Shown here: in pieces, positions 58,464-64,000 of the stretch
How positions within the stretch are numbered: position 1 is the first letter of the stretch
How the letters are laid out: each line of letters starts with the position of its first letter
Notes under the pieces: model-generated
Database searches by the model: none
Told to the model about the DNA's origin: nothing
What the model saw: the letters and a program-made list of their open reading frames with translations, nothing else
NCBI RefSeq assembly: GCF_023897065.1
Contig: NZ_JAMHIV010000010.1
Coordinates: 62,001 to 126,000, forward strand
Direction: 5' to 3'
Source of the DNA: Crossiella sp. SN42
GTDB lineage: Bacteria; Actinomycetota; Actinomycetes; Mycobacteriales; Pseudonocardiaceae
DNA length: 64,000 bases
Program-made: the position numbers and the translations under genes

Positions 58464-59477
58464 GTGGACAGCAGGGCCACCCGTGACCCCGCGATGACCG
58501 ATGTCGCCCGGCTCGCCGGGGTCTCGCACCAGACGGTGTCGCGGGTGCTCAACGACCACCCCAACGTGCGTGAGCAGACCAGGCTGCGGGTGCGCGCCGC
58601 GATCAAGGAGCTGGGCTACCGGCCCAACCGGGCGGCGCGCGCCCTGGTCACCGGGAAGTCGCAGCTCATCGGCGTGGTCACGCAGAACTCGACGCTCTAC
58701 GGCCCGGCCTCGCTGCTGTCCGCCTTCGAGGAGGCGGCGGGCGAGGCCGGGTTCGCGGTCAGCGTCGGCCGGGTCCGGGTGCTGGACCGGGAGTCCATCG
58801 CCGCGGCGGTGGAACGGCACCGCGACCAGCGGGTGGCCGGCATCGTGGTCATCGCGCCCACCGCCTCGGCCAGCGACGCCCTCGCCGACATCCCGGCAGG
58901 CGTCCCCCTGGTCACCGTGGACGGCGACCCGGACCGCCCCACCCCCCTGGTCACTGTGGACCAGGCGGCAGGAGCCTTCGCCGCGACCAAACACCTGCTC
59001 GACGTGGGCCACAAGACGGTCTGGCACGTCTCCGGTCCCGCCGACTGGTTCGACGCCGCGGGCCGGGTGCGCGGCTGGCAGCGGGCACTGGACCTGGCGG
59101 GCGCGGAGGTGCCGCCGGTGCTGCCCGCGGACTGGAGCGCCGCGGCCGGGTACCAGGCCGGTCAGATGCTGGCCAGAATGCCCGAGGTGACGGCGGTGTT
59201 CGCGGCCAACGACCACCTGGCGCTGGGCGTGCTGCGCGCGATGAGCGAGCGGGGCAGGCGGGTGCCGTGGGAGGTCAGCGTGGTCGGCTTCGACGACGTG
59301 CCGGAGGCGGCGTACTTCATCCCGCCGCTGACCACGGTGCGACCGGATTTCGCGGCGGTGGCGCGGGAGACGCTGGGGCTGTTGCTGACCCAGGTGAGCG
59401 AAGGGGAGACGGCGGAGCCGTGCCGGACGATCGCGCCTGATCTGGTGGTGCGGGAGAGTGTCGCGCCGCCCGCTTGA
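58464..59477 (+). CDS. araR: LacI family regulator, probable arabinose repressor
   Basis: A 337-residue LacI protein: HTH MTDVARLAGVSHQTVSRVLN, hinge NRAARALVTGKSQLIGVVTQ, then a sugar-binding domain ending in EVSVVGFDDVPEAAYFIPPL. It lies between the arabinan hydrolases and araBDA, and TGTTAGCGNTAACA-type sites occur before all three units. An AraR of the LacI class responding to L-arabinose or arabino-oligosaccharide is therefore the best inference. The GTG start follows GGAG. The last 40 bp of the gene are duplicated just downstream. Confidence 0.88.
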   Translation: MDSRATRDPAMTDVARLAGVSHQTVSRVLNDHPNVREQTRLRVRAAIKELGYRPNRAARALVTGKSQLIGVVTQNSTLYGPASLLSAFEEAAGEAGFAVSVGRVRVLDRESIAAAVERHRDQRVAGIVVIAPTASASDALADIPAGVPLVTVDGDPDRPTPLVTVDQAAGAFAATKHLLDVGHKTVWHVSGPADWFDAAGRVRGWQRALDLAGAEVPPVLPADWSAAAGYQAGQMLARMPEVTAVFAANDHLALGVLRAMSERGRRVPWEVSVVGFDDVPEAAYFIPPLTTVRPDFAAVARETLGLLLTQVSEGETAEPCRTIAPDLVVRESVAPPA

Positions 59478-59528
59478 GTCGCGTCGGACCTGGTGGTGCG
59501 GGAGAGCGTCGCGTCGCCGCTTGAGTCG
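59439..59528 (+). repeat. tandem duplication of the regulator's 3' end
   Basis: Positions 59439-59481 (end of the LacI gene with its TGA) recur at 59487-59528 with a few substitutions and one deleted base. The second copy is non-coding relic sequence. Confidence 0.8.
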
Positions 59529-59699
59529 TGGCTGGGTGGGTGCGTGCGGCGCGTGGGCCGGGGAGTCGCGGGCTGGGTGGTCGCGGAGCTGGGCTCGCGG
59601 TTGGGTGATAGCTGGGGCTGAGCCTGGTCCGGTGCGGGCCGGTGGCGGGACCGCCGTCGCGGCTGGCTGACGCCGCCCGGCCGGGCGGCGCGGGCCTGC

Positions 59700-59842
59700 T
59701 GTCCGCCTGCTTCGCGTGGCTGGGTCCCGCCGTGTGGCTGCCCGCTCGCTTCGCGCGCCTGCCGCCCGCGAGCCCGCCTGCTTCGCGCGGTCGGGTCCGC
59801 CCACGGGCCAGCTCGCCCGCTTCGCACGGTTAGCCCCCGCCG
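59700..59842. repeat. degenerate GC-rich repeats in the araR-araB gap
   Basis: The gap 59478-59999 (522 bp) holds no supported gene. After the duplicated gene end it contains four imperfect copies of a unit with core GCTTCGCGYG followed by CTGGGTCCCGCC-like sequence, near 59708, 59748, 59779 and 59819, spaced about 30 to 40 bp. Open frames across it have only Ala/Pro/Arg-rich content. The last 40 bp carry the araB promoter. Confidence 0.5.
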
Positions 59843-59964
59843 GATGGCTGGCTGCCGTGCCCCGCCCGGTGCTCGCGGCCGCTCTCGTCCCGCCCGCGCC
59901 ATCGGCGGCTTCGTGCTGCCATGCGCACGTTCACCACAAGCTCGCAAAGCCCGTACTCCCAGGC

Positions 59965-60000
59965 TTGACGGCTCAAATGTTAGCGATAACAATCGCCGTG
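59965..60000 (+). promoter_or_regulatory. araB promoter with overlapping operator, leaderless
   Basis: A -35 TTGACG (59965-59970) is followed after 16 bp by a TAACAAT -10 region (59987-59993). The operator TGTTAGCGATAACA (59978-59991) overlaps the -10. The GTG of araB begins 7 nt after the -10 with no ribosome site, so the transcript is probably leaderless. Confidence 0.75.
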
Positions 60001-61682
60001 TGACTGAGCTGCCAACCGATCCCGGCGCGTGTGTCGTGGGCGTCGACTTCGGCACGTTGTCCGGGCGGGCCGTGGTGGTGCGGGTGCGGGACGGGGCCGA
60101 GCTCGGTTCCGCCGTGCACGAGTACCGGCACGGCGTGCTGGATGACGTGCTGCCGCGCACCGGGCGGGCACTGCCGCCGGACTGGGCGTTGCAGGTGCCC
60201 GCCGACTACGTCGAGGTGTTGCGGACCGCGGTGCCCGAGGCGGTGCGAGTGTCCGGTGTGGACAGTGACCGGATCATCGGCATCGGGACCGACTTCACCG
60301 CGTGCACCATGGTTCCGGTCACCGCCGACGGCACGCCGCTGTGCGAGCTGCCGGAGTTCGCCGAGGAGCCGCACGCCTACGTGAAGCTGTGGCGGCACCA
60401 CGCGGCCCAGCCGCAGGCCGACCGGATCAACGAACTTGCCCGGCAGCGCGGGGAGAGCTGGTTGCCGCGCTACGGCGGGCTGATCTCCTCGGAGTGGGAG
60501 TTCGCCAAGGGGCTTGAGCTGCTGGAGGGCGCTCCCGCCGTCTACGCGGCCACGGCGCACTGGGTGGAGGCCGCGGACTGGATCGTCTGGCAGCTCACCG
60601 GGAGCTACACGCGCAACGCGTGCACCGCCGGGTACAAGGGAATCCACCAGGACGGGGCCTACCCGGACCGGGAGTTCCTGGCGGCGCTGAACCCCGGCTT
60701 CGCCGGGTTCGTCGAGGACAAGCTGGCGCATCCGCTCTCCGCGCTTGGTGATCGGGCCGGTGGGCTCAGCGAGCAGGCGGCGGCGTGGACCGGGTTGCGG
60801 CAGGGGATCGCGGTCTCCGTGGGCAACGTGGACGCGCACGTCACCGCGCCCGCGGCGCAGGCCGTCGAGCCCGGGCAGATGGTGGCGATCATGGGCACCT
60901 CCACCTGTCACGTGATGAACGGTTCGGTGCTGCGCTCGGTGCCCGGCATGTGCGGGGTGGTCGACGGCGGGATCGTGCCGGGGCTGTGGGGCTACGAGGC
61001 CGGGCAGAGCGGGGTGGGCGACATCTTCGCCTGGTTCACCCGCACCCACGTGCCGCCGGAGTACCACGAGCGGGCCAGGGACCGCGGCATCTCCGTGCAC
61101 GAGTTGCTGACCGAGCTGGCCGCGGCGCAGGCCGTCGGCGAGCACGGGCTGATCGCGCTGGACTGGCACAGCGGCAACCGGTCCGTGCTGGTCGACCACG
61201 AGCTCTCCGGCGTGGTGGTCGGGCAGACCCTGGCCACCCGGCCCGAGGACGTCTACCGGGCGCTGCTGGAGGCCACCGCCTTCGGCACCAAGACCATCAT
61301 CGACACCTTCGCCGAGGCCGGGGTGCCGGTCACCGAGCTGGTGATCGCGGGTGGGTTGCTGCGCAACGAGCTGCTGATGCGGATCTACGCCGATGTGACC
61401 GGGCTGCCGCTGTCGGTCATCGGCTCGGCCCAGGGACCGGCGCTCGGCTCGGCGCTGCACGCCGCGGTGGCGGCCGGCGCGTACCCGGACATCAGGGCGG
61501 CCGCGGCGGCCATGGGGTCGGTGCGCCGGGGCGTCTACCAGCCGGACCCGGCCAATGTCGAGGTCTACCAACAGTTGTACCGCGAGTACCGGGACCTGCA
61601 CGACTACTTCGGCCGCGGCGCCAACGAGGTCATGCACCGGTTGCGCGCCCACCGCCGCGCCGCGCTGGAGAGGAAGGGCTAG
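60000..61682 (+). CDS. araB: ribulokinase
   Basis: A 560-residue FGGY kinase that phosphorylates L-ribulose to L-ribulose 5-phosphate. The N-terminal phosphate-binding region is VVGVDFGTLSGRAVVVRVRD. Other landmarks are GIGTDFTACTMVPV, WHSGNRSVL, and the C-terminal ATP-binding TELVIAGGLLRNELLMRIYA. Length and motifs match bacterial AraB. The GTG at 60000 is set by the adjacent promoter; the longer open frame upstream is repeat sequence. Its TAG is immediately followed by the araD ATG. Confidence 0.95.
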   Translation: MTELPTDPGACVVGVDFGTLSGRAVVVRVRDGAELGSAVHEYRHGVLDDVLPRTGRALPPDWALQVPADYVEVLRTAVPEAVRVSGVDSDRIIGIGTDFTACTMVPVTADGTPLCELPEFAEEPHAYVKLWRHHAAQPQADRINELARQRGESWLPRYGGLISSEWEFAKGLELLEGAPAVYAATAHWVEAADWIVWQLTGSYTRNACTAGYKGIHQDGAYPDREFLAALNPGFAGFVEDKLAHPLSALGDRAGGLSEQAAAWTGLRQGIAVSVGNVDAHVTAPAAQAVEPGQMVAIMGTSTCHVMNGSVLRSVPGMCGVVDGGIVPGLWGYEAGQSGVGDIFAWFTRTHVPPEYHERARDRGISVHELLTELAAAQAVGEHGLIALDWHSGNRSVLVDHELSGVVVGQTLATRPEDVYRALLEATAFGTKTIIDTFAEAGVPVTELVIAGGLLRNELLMRIYADVTGLPLSVIGSAQGPALGSALHAAVAAGAYPDIRAAAAAMGSVRRGVYQPDPANVEVYQQLYREYRDLHDYFGRGANEVMHRLRAHRRAALERKG

Positions 61683-62336
61683 ATGTCGGTCACCGCCGAA
61701 CTGCGCCGCACCGTCGCCGAGCTGCACCGTGAGTTGACCCGCTACGAGCTGGTCGCCTGGACCGCGGGCAACATCTCCGCGCGGGTGCCCGGCCACGACC
61801 TGATGGTGATCAAACCGTCCGGGGTCTCCTACGACGAGCTGACCCCGGACGCCATGGTCGTCACCGACCTGCGCGGCAACCTGGTGGAGGGCGAGCTGGC
61901 CCCGTCCTCGGACACCGCCGCGCACGCCTACGTCTACCGGCACCTGCCCGAGATCGGCGGGGTGGTGCACACCCACTCGCCGTACGCCACCGCATGGGCC
62001 GCCCGCGGGGAGCCGATCCCGTGCGTGCTCACCATGATCGCCGATGAGTTCGGCGGCGAGATCCCGGTCGGGCCGTTCGCGCTCATCGGCGACGACTCGA
62101 TCGGGCGCGGCATCGTGGACACCTTGCGCGCCAGCCGGTCTCCCGCGGTGCTCATGCGCAACCACGGCCCGTTCACCGTGGGCGCGGACGCCCGCGCGGC
62201 GGTCAAGGCCGCGGTGCTGCTGGAGGACGTGGCCCGCACCGTGCACTTCGCCAGGCAGCTCGGCGCGCCGGAATCCATTGCCCAGCAGGACATCGACAGC
62301 CTGTACGAGCGCTACCAGAACGTATACGGGCAGTGA
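61683..62336 (+). CDS. araD: L-ribulose-5-phosphate 4-epimerase
   Basis: A 217-residue zinc-dependent class II aldolase-like epimerase converting L-ribulose 5-phosphate to D-xylulose 5-phosphate. Substrate and metal motifs are [46 protein letters not shown] with two zinc His, and RNHGPFTVG with the third. It starts directly after the araB stop codon. Confidence 0.95.
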   Translation: MSVTAELRRTVAELHRELTRYELVAWTAGNISARVPGHDLMVIKPSGVSYDELTPDAMVVTDLRGNLVEGELAPSSDTAAHAYVYRHLPEIGGVVHTHSPYATAWAARGEPIPCVLTMIADEFGGEIPVGPFALIGDDSIGRGIVDTLRASRSPAVLMRNHGPFTVGADARAAVKAAVLLEDVARTVHFARQLGAPESIAQQDIDSLYERYQNVYGQ

Positions 62337-62353
62337 GCCCGCGAGGAGTGAAC

Positions 62354-63862
62354 ATGCCGGTCGCGGCCAAGCCCCAGGTCTGGTTCCTCACGGGCAGCCA
62401 GCACCTCTACGGGCCGGAGACGCTGGCGCAGGTCGCCGCGCAGTCCCAGTGGATCCAGCGGATGCTCACCGAGTCCGGCAGGCTCTCGGTGGAGGTCATC
62501 TGGCGCCCGGTGCTCACCGACGCCGGGGCGATCCGGGCGGTGCTGCACGAGGCCAACGGCGATCCGTCCTGTGTCGGGGTGATCGCCTGGATGCACACCT
62601 TCTCCCCGGCCAAGATGTGGATCTCCGGCCTGGACCTGCTGCGCAAACCGTTGCTGCACCTGCACACCCAGCTCAACGAGGCGCTGCCATGGGCGAGCAT
62701 CGACATGGACTTCATGAACCTCAACCAGGCCGCGCACGGTGACCGCGAGTTCGGCTTCGCCCAGACCAGGATCGGGCTGGCCCGCAAGACCGTGGCGGGC
62801 CACGTGCGCGAGCCGCACGTGATCGAGCGGATCGACGGCTGGGCCCGCGCCGCGACCGGGGCGCAGCACCTGCGCAACCTGCGGCTGGCGCGCTTCGGCG
62901 ACAACATGCGCGATGTCGCGGTGACCGAGGGCGACAAGGTCGAGGCGGAGCTGAAGCTGGGCGTCTCGGTGAACACCTACGGCGTCAACGACCTGGTCGA
63001 GCTGGTGGCCGAGGCGACCGAGGCCGAGGTGGACCTGCTGGTCGCCGAGTACGCCGAGACCTACCGGCTGGCGCCGGAGCTGGGGCGGGACGGGGCGCGG
63101 CACGAGTCGCTGCGCTACGCCGCCCGGATCGAGTGCGGGCTGCGCCGGTTCCTGGTGGAGGGCGGCTTCGGCGCGTTCACCACCAACTTCGAGGACCTCG
63201 GCGGGCTGCGCCAGCTGCCGGGCCTGGCCGTGCAGCGGCTGATGGCCGACGGCTACGGCTTCGGCGGCGAGGGCGACTGGAAGACCTCGGCGCTGCTGGC
63301 CGCGGTGAAGGCGATGGGCGAGGGCACCGGGCGCGGCACCTCGTTCATGGAGGACTACACCTACCACTTCGGGCCGGGCGAGCCGAAGATCCTGGGCGCG
63401 CACATGCTGGAGGTGTGCCCGAGCATCGCCGCCCAGCAGCCCTCCTGTGAGATCCACCCGCTGGGCATCGGCGGCCGGGAGGACCCGGTGCGGCTGGTCT
63501 TCGACGCCGAGCCCGGACCCGGGGTGGTCATCGGCCTGGCCGACCTCGGCGACCGGTTCCGGTTGACCGCCAACGAGATCCAGGTGGTCCCGCCGGACGA
63601 GCCGCTGCCGAACCTACCGGTGGCGCGCGCGGTGTGGCGGCCCGCGCCCTCGCTGTCGACCTCCGCGGAGTGCTGGCTCACCGCGGGCGGGCCGCACCAC
63701 ACCGTGCTCACCCAGGCCGTCGGCGCCGAGCCGCTGCGCGACCTGGCGCGCATCCTCGACGTCGAGCTGGCGCTCATCGACGAGCGCACCACCACCGATG
63801 AGTTCACCGACCGGCTGCGCTGGAACCAGGCCTACCACCGGCTCGCGCAGGGCCTGCGCTGA
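62354..63862 (+). CDS. araA: L-arabinose isomerase
   Basis: A 502-residue AraA converting L-arabinose to L-ribulose. Manganese-binding Glu residues are visible in [11 protein letters not shown] and FMEDYTYHF, with later His in ILGAHMLEV and GGPHHTVL. The ATG at 62354 follows GAGGAG and gives the conserved start [17 protein letters not shown]. With araB and araD it completes the route from arabinose to the pentose phosphate pathway; the gene order B-D-A is common in actinomycetes. Confidence 0.96.
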   Translation: MPVAAKPQVWFLTGSQHLYGPETLAQVAAQSQWIQRMLTESGRLSVEVIWRPVLTDAGAIRAVLHEANGDPSCVGVIAWMHTFSPAKMWISGLDLLRKPLLHLHTQLNEALPWASIDMDFMNLNQAAHGDREFGFAQTRIGLARKTVAGHVREPHVIERIDGWARAATGAQHLRNLRLARFGDNMRDVAVTEGDKVEAELKLGVSVNTYGVNDLVELVAEATEAEVDLLVAEYAETYRLAPELGRDGARHESLRYAARIECGLRRFLVEGGFGAFTTNFEDLGGLRQLPGLAVQRLMADGYGFGGEGDWKTSALLAAVKAMGEGTGRGTSFMEDYTYHFGPGEPKILGAHMLEVCPSIAAQQPSCEIHPLGIGGREDPVRLVFDAEPGPGVVIGLADLGDRFRLTANEIQVVPPDEPLPNLPVARAVWRPAPSLSTSAECWLTAGGPHHTVLTQAVGAEPLRDLARILDVELALIDERTTTDEFTDRLRWNQAYHRLAQGLR

Positions 63863-63878
63863 GAATCAGGGAGAAACA

Positions 63879-64000
63879 ATGAGGTTTCCACGATCCGCGG
63901 CCCTGGTCGCGTTGCTGGCCACGCTCACCGCCTGCGGCTCCTCGGTCAAGACCGTCGACCAGCAGGGCGGCTCCGGCGAGGGCGCGCTGGTCGGCGTGAC
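63879..64000 (+). CDS. lipoprotein, probable sugar-binding protein (5' end only)
   Basis: The visible 40 residues are a lipoprotein signal (RFPRSAALVALLATLTACGS) and the start of a mature domain (GSGEGALVGV). CAGGGAG lies about 8 nt before the ATG, 16 bp after the araA stop. The position suggests the binding protein of an arabinose ABC importer, continuing the operon beyond the window, but the domain itself is not visible. Confidence 0.75.
   Translation, partial: MRFPRSAALVALLATLTACGSSVKTVDQQGGSGEGALVGV

Noticed and set aside
59716-60003. Open frame of 95 codons in the araR-araB gap
   Set aside because: Composition follows the degenerate GC-rich repeats, it runs across the araB promoter and operator, and no ribosome site or family pattern is present.
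1-64000. Mobile elements, integrases, tRNA-linked attachment sites or a defence island
   Set aside because: No transposase, integrase or recombinase motifs, no terminal inverted repeats with target duplications and no tRNA were seen; the STAND gene stands alone without recognisable defence partners.

Overview
The window is about 73% GC by eye, with frequent GTG starts, 1 to 4 nt stop/start overlaps, LacI/TetR/MarR/GntR/Lrp regulators beside their targets, Tat and lipoprotein signals, and several apparently leaderless starts. This is the style of a high-GC soil actinomycete. A Pseudonocardiaceae-like host is an inference, not proven. No rRNA, tRNA, CRISPR array, insertion sequence or phage gene was seen. 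The window cuts an ABC exporter gene at the left edge and a lipoprotein gene at the right edge.

Layout. 1-8.8 kb: end of an ABC exporter, then a DeoR-headed, sugar-binding-type regulator with its own operator and a five-gene operon (Tat-lipoprotein binding protein, two permeases, D-2-hydroxyacid dehydrogenase, DUF2264 protein), probably for uptake and processing of an oligosaccharide. 8.8-11.1 kb: polar amino-acid ABC importer whose binding protein and permease are fused. 11.2-14.6 kb: LacI regulator divergent from a secreted GH9 cellulase. 14.9-18.7 kb: large HTH-STAND NTPase-transmembrane-WD40 protein. 18.7-22.9 kb: TetR/FAD monooxygenase/GNAT and MarR/SDR modules with clear palindromic operators. 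22.9-24.2 kb: secreted subtilisin. 24.3-30.1 kb: Lrp regulator divergent from E1alpha-E1beta-E2 2-oxoacid dehydrogenase genes and a PaaN-type aldehyde dehydrogenase. 30.0-34.8 kb: MFS exporter, two coupled tiny genes, a GPP34 protein, an MpaB-type oxygenase, MarR and a VOC protein. 34.8-39.6 kb: beta-helix remnant, then GntR plus SDR, galactonate-dehydratase-like enolase and DUF4380 sugar-acid genes. 39.7-47.7 kb: hydrolase, a homoprotocatechuate meta-cleavage set (FAH, extradiol dioxygenase, aldehyde dehydrogenase, acetoacetate-decarboxylase-like), a broken esterase and an FAD oxidoreductase. 47.7-53.3 kb: TerC and a YtfQRT-YjfF sugar importer. 53.4-64 kb: L-arabinan locus (GH43, GH51, GH43, LacI regulator, araB-araD-araA, start of another sugar-binding lipoprotein).

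How the parts work together. The right third reads as a complete arabinan pathway. Secreted GH43/GH51 enzymes release L-arabinose, a Galf/Araf-type ABC importer takes it up, and AraA, AraB and AraD take it to D-xylulose 5-phosphate. Sites of the TGTTAGCGNTAACA type lie at the GH43/importer divergence, before the LacI gene and over the araB promoter, so one repressor probably controls all of it. The left sugar operon has its own tandem GATCAAAC operator. The aromatic cluster carries two copies of CGTTTGG-GW-CCAAACG, one filling the -35/-10 spacer of a leaderless promoter. Its regulator is not evident here.

The most unusual items are a dispersed near-palindrome TCCACWGTGGA seen across unrelated genes, a pair of translationally coupled tiny genes (34 and 53 residues), the regulator whose ligand domain is split by about 215 low-complexity residues, and the 14-repeat STAND protein.
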